Below, in pieces: positions 1-11,722 of a stretch of DNA of 64,000 bases. A program made the translations under genes and the position numbers. The DNA is taken from contig OX352773.1 of assembly GCA_947095535.1 (NCBI GenBank), forward strand, positions 23,643,398 to 23,707,397, read 5' to 3'. This stretch comes from Poecilobothrus nobilitatus (lineage: Eukaryota; Arthropoda; Insecta; Diptera; Dolichopodidae). Numbering within the stretch: position 1 is the first letter of the stretch; every line of letters begins with the position of its first letter. The notes beneath the pieces were generated by a model that ran no database searches, was not told where the DNA came from, and saw nothing but the letters and a program-made list of their open reading frames with translations.

Positions 1-1184
1 TTTTTAATTAGGAGATGTTTTAAAGAAAAATTTGAATAATTCGATTACCTTTTACCTCTTCTTTTAATTTTGTTTACATCAATATAATAAGTTTTTTTTT
101 TTTTTTAATAATTTTTTCTAGACCTCATTGTGTTATGTTTGTTTCGATCGTGAAGATTTGATTGTCAGAAATATTTATGTTCTACTAAAGTTGTGTGAGT
201 ATAGATTTTATTCAATTAGTTTCTATAAGTCCAGTTTTAAATGCTTGAATACCTTTTTTTTAATTTGGTTAACAATTTGAATAATCACTTAATTCAAATT
301 CAATCCCATACCCCATTAAATATAATTTATATAAATCAACCTCTGTATTCCATTATTTTTCCAAGCGATAATGGAATGCCTCATTTTTCAATCATTATCT
401 CATAGAAATTGATTGGCATTAAATTATAAATAGTAAACTGGAACTCATTGATACTTAAATTATATACTTTGCAGGACCATTTTTTGAATTCATTATTAAT
501 TAAATTATTTTTGATCAATAAGGATTCTAGACATATTAATTTCATCATCTAGTTTTAGGACAATTCTAAGAAAAAAATCTAATTTTAAACCAAAACATAT
601 ATTATCTATGTATAAAGAAAAAGCTATATGATTCATAAAAAGAAAATTATTTTTTTTAACTTTTTTATTAAATTTAGCAATTTGGCCACTCTTTTATTAC
701 GGACTATTAATAATTTCTTCTTTTAATAACTAATATAATAATATTTCAATATTTCGCATTTATATTTCAAAGGAAAATCAAAAGAAGTTAATAAGATTTT
801 TAAAATCAATCATTCTCACTCATAAAATATATTTTTATTTTTTTTTTGTTTTTTATTATGAATATTATGTACATAGGGATCCTAAGATTTTTAAACATTC
901 CAACAAAAATCAAATTAAAAATACAAAAAAAAATACATAATTAAATTCATTTAAAAGCTTAATGAAGAATAAATATAAAATTAACTCTGTCAGTCTCTTT
1001 AATAAAATATTTTCTTTGTTTTTTTTTTAGTAAAAGCTTTTTTTTTTTTATTTTTTATCGTTGCCACTTTGCCAGTATATCCTCCTTTTAAAGGAATGAA
1101 AAATTTAAATTGCTTTATATGTCCCTTCTTTATGTAAAATAGATTAAATGTGATAGAGCAACTTTTATTGGCATATTTTTACCA
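1..1184. other. AT-rich noncoding DNA
   Basis: No open reading frame of credible length or composition and no splice-like exon is visible on either strand. The stretch is made of A/T runs with scattered poly-T tracts. It is probably intergenic, or intron of a gene reaching in from outside the window. Confidence 0.5.
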
Positions 1185-1905
1185 TATTTCCAAAAAAATT
1201 TGAAAAAATGTGCCATTCTGTCTGTATCCATCTGCTTATCTGTCTGCCTGTTTCCTGTTTACAAAACTTCTAGAAATATTGAAATAGAGCAATAAAATTT
1301 TAACTATATACGAATAGACATCGCAAAAAAATTTATTTTATAGAACATCTTTTATTTGTAGCACCACCCGTTACTGAGGTACTGCCCTCCAAGGTTCGAA
1401 AAAGCCTTATATTTAAATTGCTATAACACCAGTTCTATAAGGTTCTATCTGGAAGGCAAATAATAGCTGCTTTTATTAACTTTATAAATAAATATATATA
1501 CTTTTACCATACGGAATTTTAATTTACCTTTATGCAAATATACCTTTATAAATTACCTTTATAAATATACGGAATTTTAATTTGCCTCAATTTTACAATA
1601 TACAAAATATTTTTGTATCGCCCCCGCCTTCCTGGAGCTTTAAAGGGTCAAAATCTTTCGCTGTTTCTTTATTTTTAAATAACTGTTCAAATTTTTTTGA
1701 AGTAATATACAAAAATTAAAGGTCCAACATTATTTTTTATTTCTGTTAAAAACTTTCTTAATTACCGGGTTACTTTAAAACTGAAGAAAGTGTGACTTGA
1801 TTTTTCCAAATTTTTTTTTATTATTTTTTATATTATTATAAATTATTAAATTAGCTTCTTTGAAAACCCTTGGTTTTTTTCATTACTTGTTGTTTTCAGT
1901 TTTAA
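1185..1905 (+). repeat. DINE-1/Helentron-like dispersed repeat, copy A
   Basis: This segment aligns by eye with 59390-60195 and with the interior of 60683-62205. It starts with a TTTGAAAAAATG stretch followed by a run of TCTGTC/TGTCTG words, then AAATAGAGCAATAAAATTTT, then CACCCGTTAC at 1365-1374 (the same ten bases are at 61067-61076), then AAGTAATATACAAAAATTAA, and ends near TTTTTTTCATTACTTGTT. The CTGTC-rich block resembles the conserved CCGTC-rich core of Drosophila INE-1/DINE-1 as I remember it. The ends of this copy are not clear, so it is probably a decayed internal fragment. Confidence 0.6.
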
Positions 1906-4352
1906 ATTCGAATTTATATAAATAGAAAATAAAAACAAAAAAAAAAAATATATTATTTTTCATCATAATATATGTATGTGTATTTCCAATTCAACATCAA
2001 ATTCGTAAAATAACTATTGATGTGAAAGAAAATTAGTTTCATTAGTTCCAAGTTAATTAATCACTGATCTTTCTGAAGGTGATAATAAGATGAAATATAT
2101 TTAAAAGATGCTTGTAGCATATAAAATAAAGGGAACGTGATATGATTATATACTATAGGGAAACTATATAATATATGTTTTTACAGCAAAATTGTAATAG
2201 TTTTTAGCTATTAGAATTAAGAATAAAGTGAACTCTACAAAAATGTACCACGGAACTTCCTTAATTTGATTTGCAATAGCGAGTCCCTAAAGGATTTTAC
2301 CCTTTTTAGAGGAACAAAGTGTGTGAAATCAATGAATCTTTATTTATTTTGCTTTATATAATAAAATTCAAATGCATAGTTTTTGCGTTACTTATCTGTC
2401 AAGTAAATAAGTAAAAAAATAAAATGAAATGTTAAATAATTTTATAACGCATTCAGCAACAGATAATTTAAGATAATCCTTTCATAGGATTAGATATAAT
2501 ATAGATAATAACCTAAATTATCCAACAAATAACGAACAAAATTTTTTTCAAATTAACTCCCATGTTATCATAATTCTATACGCATTACACTTGAATATAA
2601 TCAACAAATACTTTTCATTTTTACTATATGTAATCTAAACTTTTGATAAAAGTTGATCTAATATTGTCTTCTTTTTTAAAATACTGAAAATATCAAATAT
2701 ACGATATATACTTAGCAATTAATCAAATTTACTCAGAAGAATTGTAATTTAAACCTTTTGTAAACTAAAAGATGTTGCAATTTTATGACAGTAATAAAAT
2801 TACATTATACATAATATATATATATAAAATAAAATTACAATAAGAAAGACCATGCATGTGTCTACAATTAAAATCAATATCAATTATAATGAATCTTAAT
2901 AAACACATAATAAGTCCAAGCAAGGATTTTTTTCAGATTTATTTATAGTCTTTAATTTTTTTTTACTTTCTTCAATATGAACTATAAATGATTATGAACT
3001 TGCATAATATTATACGAGTATTATAGATAGGTATACTAGAAGTTATTCATGCATTCCAAAAATAATTTATACGATAGGATTCTTAATGGAAAACGAATTT
3101 CGTTTTTTGCATTTTTTTTTTCTAGAAATATCAATTAAAACTATAAAAGAAAATGTTGACAGTACCAACCGCTACTTGAAATAAAACAAAACCTTCTTTG
3201 CTTTTACAAAAATTTTTAAATTTAAAAATAGATTTAATATTTTTTTCTTCTTTTAACTAAATTTATTTTAAAAATATCCTTATTTTAGAAGCAGTTTTCA
3301 CTTCTCAATAAATTTTCCTTAAATTTGTTTTTTCCAGAACTTATTAGAAAATAAGTACAAAATATTTGAAAATCTCAATTATTTAATTTTTTTTTTTGTT
3401 GAAATTTTGTACACCACCTATATACACTTTCATCTTTTCCATCTATCAATGAATTGATCCCAAGAACTTAGCTTCGGATTATTACATAGGAAGCAGCTGA
3501 ACTGAATTCATACAAGGCTAAATACATGAAAATTTAATGAAAACTATGGTGGTTGTTTTTCTTACATGTTGCATTACATACAATAACAAATCATTTTTAT
3601 CAAATGATTATTCATACAATCAGCCTAAATATATGCAAATTTCAAAAGAAGAATGTAAAAATAATTCTGTCTTATTGAATTTTAAGTTTTGCACTTATTT
3701 TTTTCCAATTTATTTAATTCATAATTCTGATATAAATACTAAGAAAAAAAAATTATATAAAAATAAAATATGTAATAAAAAAAAATTTCATAAGCAACAT
3801 TAACTTAAAAATCAATACAATTATTTATATAAAACCGAACCGATAATAATAAAAAAAAAATTTTAATATAAAATATTACACTTGAAACCAATGTAAACGA
3901 AATCGCGCTTGTTTTTCTGATAACACATTTTCAATATACATATACATATGTATATATATTAATATGTATGTATTTTATTAAAAGATAAAAAATTTGTTAT
4001 CAAAAAATAGGTGATGTTATATTAATTGATTAGAAAAAATTTATAACCCTAGAGAAATGGCGAATTGATTACAGTGTCAAGCAAGGAAATTCAAATAAAT
4101 AAAATATTTTATTTAAAATGTTTTTTTTATACATTTATACATTATTAAAATGTAGTTTAATTTAGTAGTTATTAGTTGGGGAATAACTACTAAATTAAAA
4201 TCAAATAAAAAATTACAAACCTTAACAGTGATTTTTAACATCCACACAATAAATGAAAAAGTCAAGTAAAAACATTCCATATTAAAATAAAAAAAAAAAA
4301 AATTAAAATTTATAATAATTTATTATAATAAATATTAAATAATTTTAATAAC
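1906..4352. other. AT-rich noncoding DNA
   Basis: This is mostly A/T-rich sequence with poly-A/poly-T and TA runs. An 88-codon open frame at 3537-3803 starts with a short hydrophobic stretch, but the remainder is Lys/Asn/Tyr-rich as expected of translated AT-rich noise, so I do not call a gene. Confidence 0.45.
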
Positions 4353-4689
4353 ATGAATGAAATGAATCAAAGCAGTTATTGCAACGTGACTACAAATGTT
4401 TCAGAATATGCTTGTTCCCACGATAAAATGGCATATCTTATCCACTATTTAAAAAATAAATTAAGTGGAAAAAATTCAAATTTTTATTTTAAAATGTCGA
4501 ATATACATTAAAATTATCTTATGTTTGATTGATTTTACATGGCAGCTCTGTTCTTAAAAAGCGGAAATATCATAAATTAGGTGCCGTTTTGACTTCATAA
4601 TTTTTCATATCGTTATGATTAAAAATTTTTTATTAATTTATATTGTCATATATTTGGTTTAATATAATATATTGGTAGGCTGTCATAAA

Positions 4690-4870
4690 GCCATATTTTT
4701 TCGCCTGCGCGCCTCTTTTCGCTCCTGCGTCACCTTTTGCACGCGCGCCCGCGTTCAGGGGGAGCAGGTCCCAATCCTTTAAGAGAAGCGCGAAGGAAGT
4801 TATGAAAAGAATGGCTGAGGGAGCGGTGAAGAGTGGCTCGAACAAAGAGCCGCGGACCACGATGGCATGA
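4690..4870 (-). other. GC-rich patch with open frame (unassigned)
   Basis: About 180 bases here are strikingly GC-rich (for example GCGCGCCCGCG and GAGCCGCGG), while the DNA on both sides is extremely AT-rich. A 90-codon minus-strand frame (4633-4905) spans it. The middle of the translation is hydrophobic and then Ala/Gly/Lys-rich, and both ends are AT-rich Asn/Ile/Lys sequence, so the frame runs across the patch borders rather than matching them. I do not recognise the product. It could be an inserted piece of foreign or mobile DNA, an assembly chimera, or an ancient GC-rich repeat. It should not be treated as an annotated protein. Confidence 0.4.
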
Positions 4871-4924
4871 TATAAAATTGTTTGAAACTTTTTGAAAATA
4901 TTCAATAATTTATGTAATATTGAG

Positions 4925-5340
4925 GAGCGTTTTTATAGTTGATTACAAAATCAGAGTATTTCCTCTTTTCCAAAATATTTATATGTATATGCGAGATTTT
5001 GACTTAAAGGGATTTGAGAGTTGAGAAACTTAAAGGGAATTCTGACTTTGTTTTTAATTTAAATTTTTGCACAATTCTGAGTTTACAAAATTCTTTTTAA
5101 ATAATTTTTGTATTTGTTTAGTTTTTTAGTATTTTAAATGCTTTGTTATTGAAATTGAGAGATTTTAGAGTTGGTCACAAAATCATAAATTTAAAAGAGC
5201 GTTTAGCAGTCCCCATTTTTTATGAAAATGTACAGAAATTTGTAACTCAAAAATTTTGTAATTCAGAATTAATTCAGCTCAATATTTTGTAATTGAAATT
5301 TTGTAATTCAAAATTTTTGTAATACAGAATTATGTACCCC
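4925..5340. repeat. Dispersed repeat related to 35080-35725
   Basis: The words TTAGAGTTGGTCACAAAATC near 5165 and GTTGATTACAAAATCAG near 4938 recur as TTAGAGTTGGTTACAAAATC and GTTGGCTACAAAATCAGGG at 35350-35500, each followed by a GTTTAGC-type word in one case. The right part (5230-5340) is a degenerate short-period repeat of TTTTGTAATTCAAAA-like units. It appears to be a decayed copy of the element at 35080 without its fold-back arms. Confidence 0.5.
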
Positions 5341-6782
5341 ACCCCACCGCATATATTTACTTTATACATATATAGTTTGCAAGAAGTATTTTAATTTAAA
5401 ATTTTCTAGAAAAAACTTTTTACTTCTTGTTCAAGATTTGATATAGGAACATACAGGATATTCGTTTAAGCTATAGGCAATACAAAAATTCTTAACAAAC
5501 AAAAATAATTTCCAAAAAAAATTGTATGTGTTTAAGGATTTTTAACAGAACAAGCTCCAAAGTTTGCTAAAACACAGTTTACCAAAGATGTAAAATCAAA
5601 AAACGCAAAAATATATTTTCTGTACTTCCATAAATTTTTTAAAATAAATGATGATAATTACTTACATAAGGATATAATTTTAAGAGTAAATAATTAAAGG
5701 TACCATAAGGTAAGTGTTTTTGTTTTTTAAACACGATGTAAACATTTTAAATTTATGTATGATTTAACTTAAATGGACTTTTGGAGGCATATAAAAATAA
5801 AATATTCCTGCTATATTGATAAATGTCGATATATAAATAAATATAATTATTATTTTATTTTTAATAAATAGAAGCTCTTAAAATTTTTATATAAAGTTTT
5901 GCGTAGGTATATATATATATATACATTTATATATATATGTATACATATCTATTAGCGGTTTAATGGATTTTTGTTTTTTTTAAATATAAAAAAATAAAAA
6001 TTAAATGAAAGGGTACTTTTTAAGGTTAAAAGCATATATTATGTAAATTATTATCAATAGTAGATTATTAATAAAACAAAAAGTAAAAAGAGGATAATAA
6101 AAGCATTAAAACACTTTGTAAATATTTTAATCAAAAAAAAAAACGCTACGAACTAAAATTAAATATTTATAAAATTTTTAAAAATAATGCCATTTAACAA
6201 TAAATAATAATTAATTAAATTAATAAAGTAAAAATTAAGCAGAATAAACAAATAAAAATAACAAGGTAAAGTATAAAATAGTACTCAATTTTAAGGCTTA
6301 TGCCCGAAAAGACAAAACCGATTTTTTTGTCCTAAAGATCTTACTACCAATTCAACGATTGCACATAATTATCCTATCCTCTCCTATCCATAAGCTTCCC
6401 CACCAAATTTACTACGTTACCAGTTAGCGGTTTCATCTCAACTTTAATTGGCTAAAGGAGCAGATGAATTTAGTCAGTAAGAATTTGATAACTACAAAGG
6501 GTCAATTTTTGCTGTCTTTGGAAGATTCCCACCTCCCTTAGGAAAAAAAAAGAAAAAATTGAATATAAATTTTTAGAATTTTTAATTTAAATTTAATAGT
6601 TAATAAAGAAATCTTTTGTTCAAGTTCTATTTAACTGCTAAAGAATCTGTAGTTCATTTAAGGATAGTCAAGTGATTCGGAACACGAAAATATTTTAAAA
6701 TTGGAATTAATTTGCTAATTTGCTAAAAATTAATTCAATTTTTTATTAATAACTATTATACTTAAAAAATAACTTTATAATC
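5341..6782. other. Noncoding DNA, no gene seen
   Basis: This is AT-rich sequence with a TA microsatellite near 5910. The block 6297-6545 is less AT-rich than its surroundings and could be an unclassified old repeat, but I find no conserved motif in its translations. Confidence 0.4.
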
Positions 6783-6862
6783 GGGGGCGTCGGTGGCCTA
6801 GTGGGTAAGAGCGTATGAAATACGTTGTAAACACCAACGGAATGTGGGTTCGAATCTAAATT
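6783..6862 (+). repeat. tRNA-derived SINE, 5' fragment
   Basis: The tRNA-related head matches the copies at 9807 and 33254: GGCGTCGGTGGCCTAGTGG, then GTAAGAGCGTATGAAATACG. The A box TGGCCTAGTGG fits TRGYNNARNGG. The B box is GGTTCGAATCT near 6847-6857. After the B box the family body decays (ATTATTACGCAAGTTATT against CGTCGTAAGAGTTATT), so this copy is truncated or strongly diverged. It is not a working tRNA gene because no cloverleaf with a paired acceptor stem can be drawn. Confidence 0.7.
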
Positions 6863-7543
6863 ATTACGCAAGTTATTGATTTTGAATATTTTTTGAATGC
6901 AAAAAAAAATTTAAATCACTTACAATTTTTAATTTTGAACAACAAAAAAGTACAACTTTACTAGTAATCAAAACTATCTACGTTAAATAAATATATAAAA
7001 ATTTAAACCTGCGTATTTGTAAGCTTTGTAATCTCTAAAAATTTGCCTACCCATCCTCGATAATCTCAAATTTCGTAAATCCAATTTAGGAAATCTTATT
7101 TTTAAAACCAAACTCTACATTTATATTAAAGGTGCTATTCTAAAGTCTGTTTTTAAAGGGGAAGTTTTTTTTTGATTAAAATTTTGATATTTGCCACCGA
7201 GCCACGTAAAAAAAAATCAACCTTAGAAATATCTAATTATATTTATTCAGGATCATGATTTAGAAAAAAAAATAAAAGAAATAATATCTTATTACTTATT
7301 GCTATATTATTACTATAAATGTTATAAACTTTCCAGGTTTAAAAATTGGATAAGTAGGATATTTTTCATATATAATCATAAGTATTTAACATAAGATTTT
7401 ATTAAAAAATGTTCTTAGAACTTGAGTAAAAAACATTGAAATATAAGATTTTTTACAACTTTAGGGATCTGTTTGAGATTGGGAATGTTAAGTTATCAAG
7501 CTTCGTAACGTATAAGATTATATAATTTTTTTGTTTTCAAAAT

Positions 7544-7953
7544 ACAGGGTTTTCCAATTTGAGTGATATGATTTCTTTTCAGAAAAAAAAAACACTAATT
7601 ATTAATGTTTTTTATTTAATGTGAAGTACAATCGATACAATTAAGTTCTGAATAAAACGTGATCATTCAAATGTCCTCAACGACTTCTTTTACAGGAATG
7701 AATTCGATGAACCCAATTTACGACCACTTTTTCCACTAAATTAAGTCGTATGTCATAATAAAACTGTCGATTCTGGTGCGAAGAAAATCCACAAATTATT
7801 CATGAACAACCATTACATTCACCTAAATTGACAGTTTGGTGTGGTTTTTGGTTTGGTGGAATCATCGGTCCGTACTTCTTTCAAAATGAAGCTGGTAACA
7901 CCGTTACTGTCAATGGAGAGCGGTATAGATCGATGATAACCAACTTTTTATGA
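7544..7953 (+). mobile_element. Mariner-like transposase relic
   Basis: A frame open from 7762 to the stop at 7951-7953 translates to motifs typical of the mariner/Tc1 transposase catalytic region: NCRFWCEENPQ, then LTVWCGFW, then GGIIGPYFF, then VNGERYRSMI. In known family members these blocks lie between the first and second catalytic Asp. The first Asp region just upstream is only recognisable as degenerate sequence with stops and frame breaks, and the second Asp is missing, so the copy is inactive. ACAGGGTTTTCCAATTT at 7544-7560 resembles a terminal inverted repeat of such elements, but no clear partner was found on the right. Lengths of family proteins are about 340 residues; about 63 remain here. 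Confidence 0.75.
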
Positions 7954-8041
7954 TATTTCAAAGGAAATAATAAAAAAAACTAAATTTTTAGTTCAAAAAA
8001 CAACTTTGTCATGAAAGTTATATTTTAAACTTTATAATATA

Positions 8042-8380
8042 CAGTGAATCCCGCTTTAGTGTCTTTCTAAAAATGTACATATTTCTAAAGTACTTCACCG
8101 AAAAAATTACTTAAAAGAATTCTTTTAAGTGCTAACACATATACTAATCGAATTTCATTATACAAAAATCACAAACAACAAAATATGATAGAAATAAAAT
8201 TGTAATTACGTATACATAAATTGTACATATACATAATAATGGTAACTCTCAAAATAATTAAATTAAGCTTCTAAAGTATGATATTTTTTTTTTCTGTTGC
8301 AATTTGTCTTTTACATATTACTTTTAAGATAGTAACCGATATTGGCACTGAAGTGAGCGGCACTTAGACGGAATTTACTA
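8042..8380. mobile_element. Pogo/Tigger-like MITE
   Basis: The left end CAGTGAATCCCGCTTTAGTG (8042-8061) pairs with the reverse complement of CACTTAGACGGAATTTACTA (8361-8380), with most positions matching. TA dinucleotides flank both ends (8040-8041 and 8381-8382), as expected for the TA target duplication of Tc1/mariner/pogo elements. The CAGTG...CCCG-type terminus resembles pogo/Tigger ends. No transposase is encoded in the roughly 340 bases, so it is a nonautonomous derivative. Confidence 0.6.
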
Positions 8381-8389
8381 TAACAATTT

Positions 8390-9792
8390 CTTATTACAAA
8401 ATTTATTGTATCAAAAAAATTTTTTCATTATCCGATTTTTTAAAAAAAATCTCTAAAGTATTACAAATTACGGTCAATTTTGAAAACATAAATAAATAAT
8501 TTAATTTAATCTAATAAAAACTTTATATTTCAATTTTCCATCAAAACCAATTTTATATACAGAAACTTTTTTTAAAATAGACAAATCCCTTATGTAAAAG
8601 TAATTGATTGTAGTGTAATATATATAATAATATGTATTAATAATAATAAATAACTAATAAGTAATAAATTAATAACAATCATAATTAATTCCCTTTCGTT
8701 TATTAATTTTTAAGGTCGTTGTCATCCTTAAAAAAAAAAGAGATAGAAACCTAATATATATTTCCCTATTCAATATTTTTAACTTATTTAGCAAAAAAAA
8801 AAAAAAAAAAAAAAAATCAAATGATCAAATTTCATCAATTTTCTAAACTAAAAGTGATTCTGTATACAAGAGATAGAGTAATAGTCTTCTTTTTTTTTTT
8901 TTTTTTTTTGTATTAATCATTCATTTACAGTAAATTGATTTTATACATAATACACTTTACTTATATGTGTGTATTACTATATAAATGAGGGTATAATATG
9001 GCCATGATAAAATTGCATCTTGAGGGAAATTAATATTTTCTGATAGATCATATTTCTGATATTCAATATCTTTTTTTACATGGATATTTAAAAAATTTCT
9101 ACAACATTTTAAAAATTTATGAATAAATGAAGGGAGAAATAAATAGAAAAAAAAAATGTAAATAAAGACCCATAACACTTTAAACTTTACTTTTATAAAA
9201 TGTATTGTATTTATTTTGAATTATAAAGAAGGATAATAGTTTTATTATTTCCTGTAACTAAAAAAAAAAATATTTTCAAAGAAAATCAATTAAAATTTTA
9301 CTTTACAATAAAATAATAAATAATAATATGTCCTTTTCTATTCTTATTTTTTTTAATCCAAAGTCATATTAGAAAAATTATTTTGATAAGTATATATATA
9401 TATATATATCTATATATGTAATTATAATTATATATGAACAATGGCTTTTATGAAGTGTAGATTAAAAATATAGATTTAGTTAATCTTCCATGAAATGATG
9501 TTTAATAGGAATTTTTTGCAAAAATTAATTTAAAATAATCTGAAGAACATATGATTTCTATTAAAAATACACATAATAAATGAAATTATATTATACATAT
9601 ATACATATATATACAAATCAAGAACAACCTTTCGCTAATTAATGAAGATAAAGAGCATGATGTAATGTTCATTATATTTTCAATTTTCAACAGTAAATAA
9701 AATCATTTTTTCATTTAACATTTGAAAAAATAAATAAAAATTAATAAAAGTAAATTTTGGACATATTAATTTTCAATCAAAAATTGGAATGC
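8390..9792. other. Noncoding DNA with homopolymer and TA tracts
   Basis: This contains a long poly-A at about 8795-8816, a long poly-T at about 8890-8910, and (TA)n at about 9390-9415. The minus-strand open frame at 8957-9178 is Phe/Tyr/Ile-rich noise. No gene is seen. Confidence 0.45.
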
Positions 9793-10013
9793 AAATAACT
9801 AGGAATTGGGGCCTCGGTGGCCTAGTGGGTAAGAGCGTATAAAATACACTGTAAACACCGAGGGAGTGTGGATTCGAATCCCACACACGTCGTAAGAGTT
9901 ATTCCCCCTTACGACATTTACAGCCATGCCTGAACAGGAAAGGCTGTGTAATTTCCTGTCCACATTTATGTGGCAGAGAAATGCACTAAAAAAAAAAAAA
10001 AATACCTAGGAAT
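9793..10013 (+). mobile_element. Complete tRNA-derived SINE with target duplication
   Basis: The element body is 9807-9999, about 190 bases. The A box TGGCCTAGTGG is at 9818-9828 and the B box GATTCGAATCC at 9871-9881, so this is a pol III promoter of tRNA type. A non-tRNA body follows (CGTCGTAAGAG, CCCCCTTACGAC, GGCTGTGTAATTTCC, TTTATGTGGCAGAGAA), and the element ends in a poly-A tail. The flanks AAATAACTAGGAAT (9793-9806) and AAATACCTAGGAAT (10000-10013) are a 14-base target duplication with one mismatch. The poly-A tail and duplication indicate LINE-dependent retrotransposition and a fairly recent insertion. Confidence 0.85.
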
Positions 10014-10019
10014 GATTAT

Positions 10020-11192
10020 AAGTAAATGTCAAGCTAAAGTAAAAGGGACATGTTAAAAAGTAAAAAATAAAATTAGATAAATAAATATTAGAAAATTACT
10101 AGCTTCTATAGGTTGCACAAGTTAAAATTAACGACATGCTAAAAGTTTCACATAGGAATGCAAAAATTTCAATTGATGATTTCTGGAGCTAAAACAAAAA
10201 AAAAACTTTGTAAGAGTAGGTGTATTCTCAGTCGTTTTCGAGATATTATGATTTTTATGTTTTTTTGTTTTATAATACTAATTGCCGCACATAACTCTTG
10301 GCTCACATACTCTATAGAAACTAATTTAGTTTTACATGAAAGCTTATTCACATTCATATGCTGAAGAATTTGTTATATACTGGAATAAATACTTTTTAAA
10401 TTATATAGAGGTGAAAACATACGAACAGTTTGTACTTTTTAAAATATTTGTGCTTTTAAATATTTGATTTTCTTTCAAAAATATCGTGTGTCCTGAATGT
10501 CCGGTCATCTTTTCACTCGATTTTTTTTTTCTACTTTTAAAAGAACCAGTCCCCGAAAAATGTTCGCATTGTTATTCATATTGACATACAACTTTGCCGT
10601 TTGCCGTTTTCAAAATAAAGTATAACGCAACATTTTAAATTTGATATTGTAGGTACGTATAATGTTCTTTCATAGAAATGTAAGAATACCCAAAATTATA
10701 GATGAGATAAATGTAGATATGCTATAAAACATATGTATAAAGCTCGTCTTTTAGGTATATAACTCAAAGTACGTATATATATAAAAAAAAACTAGACTAA
10801 AAAAGTAATAGAAAAAAATTAATAATTAGGTAGTTAAACTAGTTTTAATAGAGAATAGCCGTGTACTCTAATACTTGTATGCCATCAAGCTATTAAAAAG
10901 TGTCAATTAAAAAGTTTTAAACGTCTTAGAAAAATACCTATATATCTATATACTTATTATTTATACTTATATATTAATAACCTAATATTGATAAATAAAA
11001 TGAAACAACCACAATTTTTTTTTTTTTTCTTAAATACATAATATATTATATTATTTTTACTATACAATACATATAAATATATTAAAATTTAATGAAAAAG
11101 AAAAGAAAATACTTTAATTAATATATAATAATTAATAAATAAAAATAATATATAAGTATGAATATATATATTTTTCTGTAATTTTAACTTAC
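10020..11192. other. Noncoding DNA, probably rabphilin-like intron
   Basis: No coding exon is seen. If the minus-strand exon at 11193-11269 is real, this stretch is the beginning of its downstream intron. Blocks at 10140-10370 and 10470-10640 are less AT-rich and contain words such as CAGTCGTTTTCGAGATAT; they may be old unclassified repeats. Confidence 0.35.
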
Positions 11193-11269
11193 TTAGCACG
11201 TAATGCAAGTTGCCTATCACTGGGACAAACAAACTTATTTTCCGCGTTGTCACGATTCTGAAAATCCAT
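11193..11269 (-). CDS. Rph: First coding exon, rabphilin-like (partial)
   Basis: The ATG at 11269-11267 opens 25 codons plus two bases, followed by a strong donor GTAAGTT (11192 downward). The second half of the peptide, KFVCPSDRQLALRA, matches the conserved start of insect rabphilin as I recall it, just ahead of the Rab-binding domain with its FYVE-like zinc finger. Rabphilin is a Rab3/Rab27 effector on secretory and synaptic vesicles, with two C2 domains at its C-terminus. None of the later exons could be found in 1-11192, so the remainder probably lies beyond the left edge after a very long first intron. The length is too short for certainty; a chance match is possible but the good donor in the right phase argues against it. 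Confidence 0.55.
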
Positions 11270-11687
11270 TATCTTCTTTCGAATATTTATATTAAATAAA
11301 TACTATACATGTATTCTATATATATATATATATTTATATTTAATATATGTACATATTTAATTTAAATACATCACTTTTTTTTTTCTTTTTTTCTTATTAA
11401 CAAAAAAAAAAAAAACAATCCTTTAAGATACACAGGTAAATATTAGATACATATTATGTAAAATACTTTATAAATAATAAAAATAAAAAAAAAAAACAGT
11501 TTTTTTTTTTTCTATGCAAATACTATTTTTTTAATTTTCATATAAAAATTACTTCTTTCATTATACATTTTCTTTTAAATTCTAGAATTTGTCATTAGAT
11601 ACTCTAATCTTCAAATATTCATATATAGTATAAATATTATATTTTTTTATAAAAATAAATTATTATTAATATAATAATGTTATATAC

Positions 11688-11722
<35 letters not shown>

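Noticed and set aside
3537..3803. 88-codon plus-strand frame with a hydrophobic start that could be a small secreted protein
   Set aside because: After the first 15 residues it is Lys/Asn/Tyr-rich as expected of translated AT-rich DNA; there is no domain, splice signal or repeat of Cys spacing.
4353..4514. 53-codon plus-strand frame starting MNEMNQSSYC
   Set aside because: It is short, has no recognisable domain, and its second half is AT-rich noise.
6783..6862. tRNA gene
   Set aside because: A and B boxes are present but there is no paired acceptor stem or anticodon arm, and the same head recurs with a SINE body elsewhere.
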